Assembly: GCF_001190925.1 (NCBI RefSeq)
Contig: NZ_CP011072.1
Span: 1,860,001-1,924,000 of the forward strand
From: Azoarcus sp. CIB
GTDB lineage: Bacteria > Pseudomonadota > Gammaproteobacteria > Burkholderiales > Rhodocyclaceae
DNA length: 64,000 bases
Reading direction: 5' to 3'
In this document: positions 16,986-25,616 of the stretch, in pieces
How positions within the stretch are numbered: position 1 is the stretch's first letter
How the letters are laid out: every line of letters begins with the position of its first letter
Made by a program: the position numbers and the translations under genes
The notes under the pieces: generated by a model
Seen by the model: the letters and a program-made list of their open reading frames with translations, nothing else
What the model was told of the DNA's origin: nothing
The model's database searches: none

Positions 16986-18541
16986 CGCTTCAGCTCCCCG
17001 GCGCCTTTCGGTTTGATGTGGGTCAGCTCCGGCATGCCGACCTTATTCATCGTAAAGGCGAAGCTCACCGACTGGCCCGTTTTCAATTCCGGCGGCAGGC
17101 CGGTTGTCGGCACACCGAAATCCATCGTCATCGCCCCCCATTGCAGGGAGGGAATGGGGCCGTGCGACAGGGTGATGGCAGCCTTGCCGATGGCTTCGAT
17201 CCTGGCTTCGCCATGGTGCTCGACCGTTGCGGCGCCCGGCGTCGGCGGGCTACCCTCCATGCGGGTGGACGTCGCCTTGAGGCTGGCTTCCGAATCGACC
17301 AGGAACTGGCCCGACACCACGACCTTCTGGCCCGCCTCCAGGCCGTGCTTGATCTCGGTCTGCCCGCCCGACTCGACGCCGATGTCCACGTCCACGGGGC
17401 GGAACCTGCCGTCGGCCTCGGCCAGCATGACCACGCTGCGCCGGCCGGTCTGGATGACCGCTTCGGTCGGCACCAGCACCCCCTCTTCGGCCGCGGTGTT
17501 GAGGGCGACGCTGACGAACATGCCCGGCGCGAGTTGCGCCCCCGGATTGGCCAGTTCGACCCGCGCCTTCAGCGTGCGCGTGCCCGGATCGACCTCGGGC
17601 AGAATGGCCTGCACCCTGCCCTTGAACACGGTTCCTGGCAGCGCCGGAGAGCGCGCCTCCACGGCCGCGCCCGGGCGCAGCAAGCCGGCCTGGCTCTCGG
17701 GCACCTCGGCGTTGGCCCACACGGTGGACAGCCCGTTGATGCGGAACAGGGGCGCGCCAGGCATCACCGTCATGCCTTCGCGCGCCGCCAGCTCCACGAC
17801 GACGCCGCCGGTCGGTGCGGTGAGCGCGATGTGCGGCTGCACCGTGTCGCTGGTTTCGACCAGGCGGATCTGATCGTCATTCATGCCGACCTGGCGCATG
17901 CGTTGGCGCGCGCCATCGACCAGCGCCGCCAGATCGTTGCCCTGAATGCGGCGCAGCGACAGGAATTCCTCCTGCGCGGCGACCCAGTCCGGGACGTAAA
18001 GATCGGCCAGCGCCTGACCCTTGCGCACCCGGTCCAGCGTGGCGCGTACATACAGGCGTTTGATGTAGCCGGCGGCGCGCGCCTGCACCACCGCCTGATC
18101 GCGCTCGTTGAAGGCGATGCTGCCGGCCGCCTCCACCTGCGGCGAAATCGTGCCGCGCCGGGCTTCGGCGGTGCGCACCCCGAGGTTCTGCTGCACCCGC
18201 GAGCTCACGGTGACGCCCCCGGGGTCTGCCCCATCCGGGTCATCGGCGTCGGCGTAGACGGGTACGAGTTGCATATCCATGAAGGGCGACTTGCCGGGCT
18301 TGCCGAATTTCTGCCCCGGCACCATCGGGTCGTGCCAATACAGCACGCGTCGGCCGGTGGACGGATCGATGTCCCCGGTCTTCATCGGGCCGGCCGCGGC
18401 TGCTGTGCCGGAGGCGGCGGCGTCCGCTGCGCCGGTCGATCGGTGGATGCCGCGCTGCATGCCGAGCGCGTACAGGCCGTAACCGCCGGCACCGAGCACG
18501 CTGGCAGCGAGGAGGCCGATCACGAGGGGTCTGACTGCCAT
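16982..18541 (-). CDS. cusB: CusB-type membrane fusion protein with C-terminal CusF domain
   Basis: A 519-residue periplasmic adaptor. After an N-terminal TM anchor (about 5-25) comes a YHS/heavy-metal-binding-like segment ([30 protein letters not shown]) with Met residues of the CusB metal site. Barrel-sandwich and beta-barrel domains follow. The last 80 residues form a fused CusF-like domain with [21 protein letters not shown], so the adaptor carries its own chaperone. The start at 18541 removes 17 residues of unlikely leader. It overlaps cusA by 4 bp. Confidence 0.9.
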   Translation of the reverse strand: MAVRPLVIGLLAASVLGAGGYGLYALGMQRGIHRSTGAADAAASGTAAAAGPMKTGDIDPSTGRRVLYWHDPMVPGQKFGKPGKSPFMDMQLVPVYADADDPDGADPGGVTVSSRVQQNLGVRTAEARRGTISPQVEAAGSIAFNERDQAVVQARAAGYIKRLYVRATLDRVRKGQALADLYVPDWVAAQEEFLSLRRIQGNDLAALVDGARQRMRQVGMNDDQIRLVETSDTVQPHIALTAPTGGVVVELAAREGMTVMPGAPLFRINGLSTVWANAEVPESQAGLLRPGAAVEARSPALPGTVFKGRVQAILPEVDPGTRTLKARVELANPGAQLAPGMFVSVALNTAAEEGVLVPTEAVIQTGRRSVVMLAEADGRFRPVDVDIGVESGGQTEIKHGLEAGQKVVVSGQFLVDSEASLKATSTRMEGSPPTPGAATVEHHGEARIEAIGKAAITLSHGPIPSLQWGAMTMDFGVPTTGLPPELKTGQSVSFAFTMNKVGMPELTHIKPKGAGELKR

Positions 18542-18566
18542 GCGAGGTTTCTCCGAAGGGCCGGGT

Positions 18567-19862
18567 TCAAGGACGGGACGCCGCCACGTCATGGTCGGCC
18601 GGGATCAGGTAATTGAGTCGCGCCCACAGGCGCGCGGTCTCCATTTCGAGACGCAGGCGTTCGAGGCGGGTGTCGATTTCGTTGCGGCGGGCGTCGAGGA
18701 CCGCCGCCAGGGGACTCGTTCCCCCCCGGTAGGCGGCCAGCGCCGCGCGGGTCCGCTCGGCGGCGAGCGGAATCAGCGCTCCGTCGTAGCGCGTCAGGCG
18801 CGCCCGGTTGCTGCGCCACTCCGCCAGCATCGCGAGTGCCTCCGCGACGTGTTCGCGCGCGGCTTCCTCACGCTGGGCATGCATCTGCTCCACCACCGCG
18901 AGCTTCGCGGCCAGCTCGCGGTCCTGGCGGTTTCTCTGATCCCACTGCAAGGGAATCGACACGTTGAAGGAGACCATGTTCGAGAACGCGGGGCCGCGCT
19001 GAGCGAACATCAGCTCCGCGCTCCAGTCTGCCTTCTTGTTGGAGCGCGCCAGTGCGGCCTCGGCCCCGGCGATCCCTTCCTGCGCGCTCAACACCGCAAT
19101 CTGCGGGTGGTGGGCGAGTCGCGTTTCGAGGTCCACCGCCGCAAGATTCACGGTGTCGACGGTCGGACGGGCGCCCAGCGGCCGATCGGCGGCGTCGCCG
19201 ACCCAGCGCGCCAACCCGATCCTGGCGGTGGCGACCTGGCGTTCGGCCTGAGCGATGCGGTCCTCGATCTGCACGACGGCCGCGCGCGCGACGAAGAGGT
19301 CGGCCTGCGCGCCCTTGCCGCCGCGGTAGGCGGCCTCGGCCGCATCGACCTGCAGGCGCGCCTCGTCGCGCTGGGCGACGAGCGCGTCGCGAATGCGCTC
19401 CTGGTAGTGGCGATCCAGCCACGCGATCGCCGTATCGCGTTGCAGGTCGGCCAGTGCCAGTACGCCGCCGGCGCGGGCGGCGTCGGCTTCGCGATCGAAG
19501 CGCGCCGCGCGGGCCTGGCGCTTGTCGGCGCGAGTGAATTCCTGCGCGATCCCGATCGAGCGCTGGGTCATGAAGTCGCGGGTGAGGCTGAAGCGGTCCG
19601 GGCCGTCGGTCGGCAGGTTGTCGATGCCGAGCTTGAGCATGGGATCGGGCAGTTGTCCGGCGGCCACCGCCATCTCGCCCGCGGCCCGCGCCGCGGCATC
19701 CTGCGCGGCGAGCTGGCGCGAACGATCCTGCGCGAGGCGCAGGGCCTGATCGAAATCCAGCGCGTTTTCGGCATGGGCGCCCAAAGCCGTAACGCCGATG
19801 GCGAAGGCGAGCGCATGTGCGACGGCGCGCCGCCGCCCGACACGGAATGAGTCGAAAGACAT
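18567..19862 (-). CDS. cusC: CusC-type outer-membrane efflux protein (TolC family)
   Basis: A 431-residue OEP-family protein that forms the outer-membrane duct. A twin-Arg-free signal peptide (MSFDSFRVGRRRAVAHALAFAIGVTALG) is followed by two OEP repeats with long coiled coils (ALDFDQALRLAQDRS and later TRAALAAYRGGTSPLAAVLDAR). The start at 19862 has a GGAG site 5 bp upstream; the next upstream ATG does not. No Cys suggests it is not lipidated, unlike E. coli CusC. It is followed 25 bp later by cusB. Confidence 0.88.
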   Translation of the reverse strand: MSFDSFRVGRRRAVAHALAFAIGVTALGAHAENALDFDQALRLAQDRSRQLAAQDAAARAAGEMAVAAGQLPDPMLKLGIDNLPTDGPDRFSLTRDFMTQRSIGIAQEFTRADKRQARAARFDREADAARAGGVLALADLQRDTAIAWLDRHYQERIRDALVAQRDEARLQVDAAEAAYRGGKGAQADLFVARAAVVQIEDRIAQAERQVATARIGLARWVGDAADRPLGARPTVDTVNLAAVDLETRLAHHPQIAVLSAQEGIAGAEAALARSNKKADWSAELMFAQRGPAFSNMVSFNVSIPLQWDQRNRQDRELAAKLAVVEQMHAQREEAAREHVAEALAMLAEWRSNRARLTRYDGALIPLAAERTRAALAAYRGGTSPLAAVLDARRNEIDTRLERLRLEMETARLWARLNYLIPADHDVAASRP

Positions 19863-20018
19863 CGGATCTCCAGACAAGAAAGACGAAAAGCGAATCGGCT
19901 CGGGTGAGGTCCCGGGGGCCCGCAGGTCGACGAAAGCCGAACCCCGCAGGCGCGGACGAGCGGAAGCGCTGCGCGTAGCCGACCGATCAGGTCGTCGGCG
20001 CAGGCGTCGTCTGGACGA

Positions 20019-20489
20019 TCAGATTCGGAAGCAGCAGTGCAGGATGGCGTGCGGCGGGGGTGCCGCAGCGAGGAGGCTGGGCGATGCTGCAGGCCGGGCC
20101 GGCGTCATCGGCGCCGGCAACGCCGGGATGATGTAGAGGCTGACGAGCAGGGCCGCCGGCACGGTCGGCGCTTGGGTGTGATCGCTCTGCTGGCCGAAAT
20201 GAAAGTATTCGACGCAGAGGTTGGGATTGTCCGGGTCCGGCTGGTCCATCCCGGCGCAACCGGGCGCCATGTCCGCGACCGCTGTCGCGCCCGCGGAATC
20301 CTCGCTGGCCGGCGCCATGGCAGCTGGATCGGCCATCGAGCTCATCCCGGCCATGGACGTCGCCAAGCCGGAGCCGGTCGACGACCACTGCGGGCAGGCA
20401 TAGGCCGCAACCGCCAGTTGCGCGAACAACAGAATGCCGACCAGCAGCCGGCAGATCAGTCGTTCGGCACGCCGCGCCACGTTCAGCAC
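20019..20489 (-). CDS. Small Cys/Met-rich membrane-associated protein of unknown function
   Basis: Probably a 156-residue protein starting at GTG 20489, which overlaps the end of the upstream MerR-like gene and so suggests coupling. An N-terminal hydrophobic helix (LICRLLVGILLFAQLAVAAY) is followed by a Met/Cys-rich stretch (MAGMSSMADPAAMA, MAPGCAGMDQ), LCVEYFHFGQ, a second hydrophobic segment (PAALLVSLYIIPAL) and a short tail ending HAILHCCFRI. I do not recognise the family with confidence. Position between a MerR-like regulator and cusCBA suggests a metal-sensing or trafficking role. The start is uncertain because no ATG fits. Confidence 0.55.
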   Translation of the reverse strand: MLNVARRAERLICRLLVGILLFAQLAVAAYACPQWSSTGSGLATSMAGMSSMADPAAMAPASEDSAGATAVADMAPGCAGMDQPDPDNPNLCVEYFHFGQQSDHTQAPTVPAALLVSLYIIPALPAPMTPARPAASPSLLAAAPPPHAILHCCFRI

Positions 20490-20977
20490 TCCACCGCGCG
20501 GACCTGGCGCGGCGGCGCGGCGCCACTTGCCGGCGCCTGGCTCGCCTGCGGTTCGCCCGCCGGGATTGCCGTAACGGGGTCCGCTGCCAGCGCCGCGATG
20601 ATCGGACACGGCTGCGACCGTGGCGCGCGGGCGCAGCAGGAGGCCAGACCTTCGAGCGCCGACGCCATCGCCTCCAGTTGCGCGATGCGCGCGCGAATCT
20701 CCGCGGCACGGCGCCGGGTCAGCTCGCGGACGTGCAACTGGTCGCGCTCGGCGCTCAATGCCACCAGTTCGGCGACATCATCGAGAGAAAACCCCAGCTC
20801 CAGCGCGCGCTTGATGAAACGCAGGCGCTGCACATCCTCGGCCGCATATTCCCGGAAACCGCCCGCCACCCGTTGTGGCTCGTGCAGCAAGCAGCGCCGC
20901 TGGTAATAACGCACGGCCTCCACCCCGACCCCGGCGGCGTCGGCGAGTTTTCGAATGGTGAAGGCGTGGGCGGGCAT
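20483..20977 (-). CDS. MerR-family metal regulator, unusual Cys pattern
   Basis: A 164-residue MerR-family protein, HTH TIRKLADAAGVGVEAVRYYQ. The second and third metal Cys of MerR are present (ASCCARAPRSQPCPII), but the position of the first (Cys82 in MerR) has ALSAERDQLHV with no Cys. A 35-residue tail rich in Pro/Ala ends in Cys. Classical CueR has a different, shorter Cys loop. A candidate minus-strand promoter with TTGACT at 21029-21024 and a partly symmetric 19-bp spacer (ACTCCGTATC) precedes it. It heads the cus operon and is the best candidate for its regulator. Confidence 0.82.
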   Translation of the reverse strand: MPAHAFTIRKLADAAGVGVEAVRYYQRRCLLHEPQRVAGGFREYAAEDVQRLRFIKRALELGFSLDDVAELVALSAERDQLHVRELTRRRAAEIRARIAQLEAMASALEGLASCCARAPRSQPCPIIAALAADPVTAIPAGEPQASQAPASGAAPPRQVRAVEC

Positions 20978-21133
20978 GGCGGTGGTCGGGCAATCTGTAA
21001 CTCAGTTTTCAGATACGGAGTTTAGTCAAGGCGTTCGCCGATGTCCATGCAGTAATGGCGCCTCTGTTTGTAGTGAAGAGCATCGAGCGTCGGCAAAACA
21101 AACGGGGAAACGCGCTCAATCTGGCCAATTCGA

Positions 21134-21547
21134 TCACGGGCGCCCCTGCAACGAAGCAATGAGTGGGCAGGTTACCGCCCCATGTGACGATCCGCAGCGG
21201 GCAACCAACTGGCTCAGCACCGCTTCGATGTTGCGCAGATCAGCGAGTCTCACTTGCACGTCCCCGAGTTTGAGTTCGGCGAGGCTACGCGCTTCGTCGC
21301 AATGGGCGCCGTCCTCCAGTTTCAGCAGTTCGCCGACTTCATCCAGCGAAAAGCCGAGCCGTTGTGCAGATTTGATAAAGCGCACCCGGGCAAGGTCCTC
21401 GTCGGCGTAGCGGCGAATGCTGCTGCGCGGCCGTTCAGGTTCGGGAAGCAGGCCCTTGCGCTGGTAGAAACGGATGGTCTCGACGCCGACCCCCGCCGCT
21501 TCTGCCAGAACCCCGATGGAGAAACCCGCTGAGGGGATTTTCATCAT
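21134..21547 (-). CDS. merR: Mercury-responsive regulator MerR, copy 2
   Basis: A 137-residue MerR, with the same HTH and three Hg-binding Cys as copy 1 ([21 protein letters not shown]). The longer open frame upstream crosses the promoter and merT and is not a real extension. It is divergent from merT-merP and overlaps the dyad operator between them. A few bases of ynfA follow the stop codon before the repeat ends, so the merR-ynfA pair of copy 1 is the older arrangement. Confidence 0.92.
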   Translation of the reverse strand: MMKIPSAGFSIGVLAEAAGVGVETIRFYQRKGLLPEPERPRSSIRRYADEDLARVRFIKSAQRLGFSLDEVGELLKLEDGAHCDEARSLAELKLGDVQVRLADLRNIEAVLSQLVARCGSSHGAVTCPLIASLQGRP

Positions 21548-21549
21548 GC

Positions 21550-21580
21550 TTGACTCCGTACTTAAGTACGGAAGTAAGCT
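21550..21580 (+). promoter_or_regulatory. mer promoter/operator, copy 2
   Basis: Consensus TTGACT (21550-21555) and TAAGCT (21575-21580) are spaced by 19 bp around the perfect dyad CCGTAC-TTAA-GTACGG (21556-21571). This is the standard MerR-controlled promoter and drives merT-merP and the GDCCVxC gene. Confidence 0.9.
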
Positions 21581-21586
21581 TACACC

Positions 21587-21961
21587 ATGCACCCGAAAAG
21601 CTCGATCGAGAATCCCCCGCGCCGTGATGGGCGCGGCAGCCTGCTCACCGGCGGTGTGGCAGCCATCCTGGCTTCCGCCTGCTGCGTAGGGCCATTGGTG
21701 CTGCTTGCGTTCGGCGTCTCCGGTGCATGGATTGGTACTCTGACGGCCCTTGAGCCCTATCGCCCGCTGTTCATCGCGCTGGCCGTGGCGTCGCTGGTGC
21801 TGGCCTGGCGACACATCTGGCGACCCGTCGCGACCTGCCCGCCAGGCGCGGGGTGCGCGGTCCCGCCGGCCGACCGGCTGTACAAACTGCTGTTCGCGGT
21901 CGTGACCGTGCTGGTGCTGATCGCGCTGGTCTTTCCCGCCATCGCACCCTGGTTCTATTGA
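21587..21961 (+). CDS. merT: Mercuric transport protein MerT
   Basis: A 124-residue inner-membrane protein that brings Hg(II) into the cytoplasm. Three TM helices; the first holds the vicinal Cys pair ASACCVGP, and the cytoplasmic loop has a second pair (TCPPGAGC). It starts 6 bp after the mer -10 region; merP follows 14 bp after the stop. No merA (mercuric reductase) follows in the window, so Hg(II) reduction must come from elsewhere or the operon has lost it. Confidence 0.93.
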   Translation: MHPKSSIENPPRRDGRGSLLTGGVAAILASACCVGPLVLLAFGVSGAWIGTLTALEPYRPLFIALAVASLVLAWRHIWRPVATCPPGAGCAVPPADRLYKLLFAVVTVLVLIALVFPAIAPWFY

Positions 21962-21975
21962 GAGGAGATCCGCAG

Positions 21976-22263
21976 GTGAGAATACGTCCGCTGATGCTGG
22001 TTTCGTTGGCCACGTTCGCCCTGCCGACATGGGCGGCATCCACGACGGTCACGCTGTCCGTGCCGACGATGGACTGCCCGGTCTGCCCGATCACCGTCAA
22101 GAAAGCGCTGAGCAAGGTTGCCGGTGTGGAGGCGGTCACGGTGAGCCTCGACCGGCGCGAAGCGATCGTCACCTTCGACGACGTCAAGACGACTGTCGAG
22201 ACACTGACTCGCGCCACCCGGGACTCGGGCTATCGGTCGAGCCTCGCGGAGCGCAAGCCATGA
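21976..22263 (+). CDS. merP: Periplasmic mercury-binding protein MerP
   Basis: A 95-residue periplasmic protein: signal peptide ending PTWA, then an HMA fold with the metal motif [13 protein letters not shown] (CxxC). It passes Hg(II) to MerT. The start is GTG at 21976, chosen because of the AGAGGAG ribosome site at 21961-21967 and because it gives a complete signal peptide. It overlaps the next gene by 4 bp (ATGA). Confidence 0.92.
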   Translation: MRIRPLMLVSLATFALPTWAASTTVTLSVPTMDCPVCPITVKKALSKVAGVEAVTVSLDRREAIVTFDDVKTTVETLTRATRDSGYRSSLAERKP

Positions 22264-22505
22264 GCGGGATCGTTCTCGAATCGACATTGTCCTGTCCGGC
22301 GTGCGGTCACGCGAAGACCGAAACGATGCCGACGGACGCATGCCAGTGGTTCTATGAGTGCGAGCGGTGCCACACCGTAATCAGGCCGCTGCCGGGTGAC
22401 TGTTGTGTGTTTTGTTCGTACGGCACCGTGCCTTGTCCCCCCATTCAGGCGCTCGGTCGCCCGCGTACCTCCACCGGCATTAGCAATTCCCGCCCGACAG
22501 ACTGA
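22260..22505 (+). CDS. GDCCVxC-motif small zinc-ribbon-like protein
   Basis: An 81-residue Cys-rich protein whose hallmark is GDCCVFCSYGTVPCPPIQ. The N-terminal half has CPACGH and CERCH, and some family members replace a Cys of the GDCC motif with selenocysteine; here all are Cys. The family is often found directly after merP, as here (4-bp overlap), but its biochemical role is not established. Eight or more Cys make a soft-metal-handling or redox role plausible. The last codons overlap the end of the convergent sensor-kinase gene by 26 bp. Confidence 0.82.
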   Translation: MSGIVLESTLSCPACGHAKTETMPTDACQWFYECERCHTVIRPLPGDCCVFCSYGTVPCPPIQALGRPRTSTGISNSRPTD

Positions 22506-23811
22506 AGCCGATCGTCGTTCTGCCGGCGGACGACCGGGCGAACGGTTGCCCGCCATGCATGCGCGCGATCGCTGCGACGATCGACAATCCGAGCCCGTGA
22601 TTGGTGCTTCCGTGTTCGCGCGCCGCGTCCGCCCGATAGAAGCGGTTGAACAGGTGTGGAAGGTGTTCCGTGGAAATCTCCGGCCCGACGTTGCTGACGG
22701 ACAAACGAACGCCGCCAGATTTGTCGAGCTCGATATCCAGATCGATCATTGACCCGCGCTGCGCAAACCGCGTGGCGTTGGCAAGGAGGTTCGACACGGC
22801 CCGCCGCAACAACCCTGCATCGAACGCGCCGCCGCTGTCCCCGCAAACGCGAACACGCACACCGGCTTCCTGTAGTGCCGCATCGTGGAACTCGACGACC
22901 TCGGTCACAAGCGCGGCGAGGCTGACGACAGGGCTTCGGCGCGCCCGTTCGCCGAGATCGGCTTTTGACAGGAACAGCATGTCATTGACGAGGCCCGCCA
23001 GGCGGTGCAGGTCCTCGAGGTTCGATCCCATAACGTCCCGCAGTTCCGGCACGCCGCGCTCGCGGCTCAGGGCGAGTTCGGTCTCGCCGATCAGCGTCGC
23101 CAGCGGAGTGCGCAGTTCGTGAGCGACGTCTGCATTGAAGCCTTCCAGTTGCTGATAGGCGCTATCCAGTCGCACGAGCAGTGCGTTGAACTGCGCGACC
23201 AGCGGTTGCAGCTCCTGTGCCTGCGCGGAACCATCCAGCGGCTGTCCGACGTTTTCCGGACTGAGTGCCGCGGCTTGTCGAGCCAGGTCGCGGACGGGCA
23301 AAAGCGCGCGTCGCACGAGCCACGCACCACCGGCGGAGACGAGCACGGCGCCGGCCAGCGCACTCGCCAGTAGCGTCCACGCCAGTTGCCTCAGCAATTG
23401 GGCATCGGAACTGCTGTCGAGCGCCAACTCGGCACGCAGCACGGTTGTGCCCGACCACGGCGAGGGGATCTCGAATTCAACCCGACGCAGGTTCGCGGGG
23501 GGCTCGGGGGCCGGCGGCGTCATGTAGAGGAGCGTCTCGGCGTCCCCGGTCAGCCGTAGTTTGAGGTCGGCATGGCCGATGAAGAAATCGTCGAGCTTGT
23601 GACGCAGGCTCGGCAGATCCTCCGGTGTCGCGATCTCGCGGACAAGGTGGCGGATCACGTCCTGTTTGTGCCGAAGCTCCTCAGCCTGCCTGGCGGAAAA
23701 GTTGAGGCTGGTGGCCACATACACGACGGCGCAGACGAATCCGAGCCCGATGAAGGTCTGCACGGCAAGCCACCATGACAGCCAACGGCCAAGCGAACGC
23801 GAATTACGCAT
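22480..23811 (-). CDS. Heavy-metal sensor histidine kinase (CusS/CzcS-type)
   Basis: A 443-residue inner-membrane kinase. TM1 is at about 14-33 and TM2 at about 145-167, framing a short periplasmic sensor (about 110 residues) as in CusS. HAMP follows, then HisKA with the phospho-acceptor His at 231 (FNADVAHELRTPLATL), then HATPase (NLLANATRFA, NHGLGLSIVAAIA). It starts 2 bp after the response-regulator stop and is translated with it. Cu(I)/Ag(I) is the likely signal, from family resemblance and from the copper-like boxes near the operon; this is not proved. Confidence 0.9.
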   Translation of the reverse strand: MRNSRSLGRWLSWWLAVQTFIGLGFVCAVVYVATSLNFSARQAEELRHKQDVIRHLVREIATPEDLPSLRHKLDDFFIGHADLKLRLTGDAETLLYMTPPAPEPPANLRRVEFEIPSPWSGTTVLRAELALDSSSDAQLLRQLAWTLLASALAGAVLVSAGGAWLVRRALLPVRDLARQAAALSPENVGQPLDGSAQAQELQPLVAQFNALLVRLDSAYQQLEGFNADVAHELRTPLATLIGETELALSRERGVPELRDVMGSNLEDLHRLAGLVNDMLFLSKADLGERARRSPVVSLAALVTEVVEFHDAALQEAGVRVRVCGDSGGAFDAGLLRRAVSNLLANATRFAQRGSMIDLDIELDKSGGVRLSVSNVGPEISTEHLPHLFNRFYRADAAREHGSTNHGLGLSIVAAIARMHGGQPFARSSAGRTTIGFSLSGGNC

Positions 23812-23813
23812 CC

Positions 23814-24500
23814 TCAGGGCTCCCGGTCTTCCAGGACGTAGCCCATGCCGCGCACGGTGTGCAGCAACTTCCTCGCGAAGGGGTCATCGAGCTTGCTGCG
23901 CAGGCGGCGCACGGCAACCTCCACAACATTCGTATTGCTGTCGAAGTTCATGTCCCACACCTGCTCGGCCAGCGCGGTGCGCGACAGCACCTGTCCGTGC
24001 CGGCGCAAGAGCAAGGTCAGCAGCGTGAATTCCTTGGCCGTCAGATCGAGCCGCTGCCCGGAGCGCGACGCCTTGCGCCGCACCAGATCGAGTTCGAGGT
24101 CGGCCAGGCTGAGGACCGTGAGATCCTGACCGGCCGTCGGAATGGCGCCACGCCGCAACAGCGCGTGTACGCGTGCGAGCAGTTCGGACAGGGCGAAAGG
24201 TTTTACGAGATAGTCATCCGCCCCCGCCTGCAGCCCCTTCACGCGATCCTCCACCCTGTCCCGCGCGGTGAGCATCAGCACCGGTACGTGCTTGTCGCGC
24301 CGCATTTCGCGCAGGACGGCGAAACCGTCCAAGCCCGGCAGCATGACATCGAGCAGGACGAGATCGTAATGCCCTTCGATCGCGAGGTAGCGCCCCTCGG
24401 TGCCGCTGTGTGCGACATCGACGACGTAGCTGCTTTCGGTCAGTGCCTTGCGCAGGTATTCGGCGAGTTTGGGTTCGTCTTCAACGACCAGGATTTTCAT
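23814..24500 (-). CDS. OmpR-family response regulator (CusR/CopR-type)
   Basis: A 228-residue response regulator with the phospho-acceptor D51 ([14 protein letters not shown]), the Lys of [13 protein letters not shown], and a winged-helix C-terminus ([40 protein letters not shown]). The open frame runs much further upstream, but the start at 24500 (MKILVVEDE) matches the family exactly. A perfect TTAC-N6-GTAA palindrome lies 35 bp upstream of the start and recurs elsewhere in the window, so it is probably the binding site of this regulator. Confidence 0.92.
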   Translation of the reverse strand: MKILVVEDEPKLAEYLRKALTESSYVVDVAHSGTEGRYLAIEGHYDLVLLDVMLPGLDGFAVLREMRRDKHVPVLMLTARDRVEDRVKGLQAGADDYLVKPFALSELLARVHALLRRGAIPTAGQDLTVLSLADLELDLVRRKASRSGQRLDLTAKEFTLLTLLLRRHGQVLSRTALAEQVWDMNFDSNTNVVEVAVRRLRSKLDDPFARKLLHTVRGMGYVLEDREP

Positions 24501-24534
24501 ACACGAATTATCGCGAAGAGCGCAGCGCGCCGAC

Positions 24535-24550
24535 ATTACGAATTCGTAAT
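24535..24550. promoter_or_regulatory. CopR/CusR-like box: ATTACGAATTCGTAAT
   Basis: A perfect 16-bp palindrome between the divergent cusR-type gene and the DUF4148 gene. The same 16 bp plus about 50 bp of similar downstream sequence recur at 34483-34498. It has the TTAC-N6-GTAA form known for CopR-type copper regulators. Confidence 0.75.
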
Positions 24551-24668
24551 CGGGCTGTTCGCGATTCGACGTGGACGGTTTTCTACAGTACGTCCCGTGC
24601 CCGGTTTGACGGCACCTGACGATGCCCCAGCCGTGCCATACCCCGAATTGACGACAGGAAAGCCCATC

Positions 24669-25007
24669 ATGCCCAAGATCCGTACCGCCACCCTCGTGTC
24701 CTTGCTCACCGCCGTCCTCGTTGCGCCGACCGGGGCGCAGGCCGGTTCGCTGTGGCACCCCGCCAACAATGAAGCCGGTTTCACCTTTCATCCCGACCAT
24801 TCCACAAGCACCAAGACGCGCGCCGAAGTGCTGAAGGAACTCGAGGAGGCCAAAGCCGATGGCAGCTACTCGTCCATGCTGCGCGGCCTGCCCCCGCCTT
24901 CCCGCGACGTCGGACCCGGCAAGACCCGCGAAGAGGTGATCAAGGAACTCCTGGCCATGACGCCCGAGGAGCGGGCGCGCATGGACGAACTCTATGGTGA
25001 CAATTGA
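24669..25007 (+). CDS. Small secreted DUF4148-like protein
   Basis: A 112-residue exported protein. Signal peptide [25 protein letters not shown], then a short mature part with two similar helices, [17 protein letters not shown] and [17 protein letters not shown], the pattern of the DUF4148 family of betaproteobacteria. Function unknown; relatives are often found in metal and stress loci. Its promoter shares the copper-like box with the divergent two-component system, so copper induction is likely but not shown. Confidence 0.72.
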   Translation: MPKIRTATLVSLLTAVLVAPTGAQAGSLWHPANNEAGFTFHPDHSTSTKTRAEVLKELEEAKADGSYSSMLRGLPPPSRDVGPGKTREEVIKELLAMTPEERARMDELYGDN

Positions 25008-25137
25008 CGCGGTGGTGATATGCGCGCGGGCTGGATGCCACTCAACCCATGGCATCGCAGGGCCCCGCGCAGTCTCGACGTGAGTCCTCAGCAGTCCAGC
25101 CCCCATTTTCATGCCTCTTGCCGCTACAATGCGCCGC

Positions 25138-25485
25138 ATGCGCCGCTGGCTTGCGATTCTCTTCATGGTGTTCCTGCCGCTCCAACTGGGTTGGGCCGCG
25201 GTGAGTGCCTATTGCCAGCACGAGTCGGGGGCGGCGGCGAAACACCTGGGTCATCATGACCACCAGCATCAAGCCGCGGCTGGCGACGAGCCCGGATCGA
25301 AAGCAGCAGGAACCGATTTCGATTGCAGCTTCTGCCAGGCGGCGACTTGCACCGCACTGCCGAGCGATGTGGGAGCGTCATCGACCGACATCCTGACTTC
25401 CCTCGCCATCGCCTCCACTCCGATGGGGTTGCTCCCGGGACATCCCTCCGAGCCCGAACGTCCGAAATGGGGCCTCCCTGCCTGA
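25138..25485 (+). CDS. czcI: CzcI-type periplasmic metal-responsive protein
   Basis: A 115-residue protein with an N-terminal signal/TM segment ([21 protein letters not shown]), a His-rich stretch ([10 protein letters not shown]), a conserved Cys patch ([11 protein letters not shown]) and the terminal ERPKWGLPA typical of CzcI. In Cupriavidus czcI precedes czcCBA and affects its expression; the same order is kept here. Two Met codons 3 residues upstream are possible alternative starts. czcC follows 131 bp downstream. Confidence 0.82.
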   Translation: MRRWLAILFMVFLPLQLGWAAVSAYCQHESGAAAKHLGHHDHQHQAAAGDEPGSKAAGTDFDCSFCQAATCTALPSDVGASSTDILTSLAIASTPMGLLPGHPSEPERPKWGLPA

Positions 25486-25616
25486 TCGGCAGGGTGGTCG
25501 CTTTCATTCTCTTTCCGGCAGTTTCACCGTTATGAACGGTATTGCCGCGCGTCCATTGCGATCGAGCTGATCGCGCCTTGCCGATTTTCCGTGTCTCGTC
25601 ATCAACGGAGAATTGG

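Larger units (their letters stand above)
21111..21758. repeat. 648-bp direct repeat, copy 2 (ynfA start, merR, start of merT)
   Basis: Nearly identical to 11671-12318 in the same orientation. It begins in the middle of a truncated ynfA start (21111-21137) and continues past 21758 into intact merT. The two copies flank about 9.4 kb containing the IS1595-type remnant and the whole first cus operon. Confidence 0.9.
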
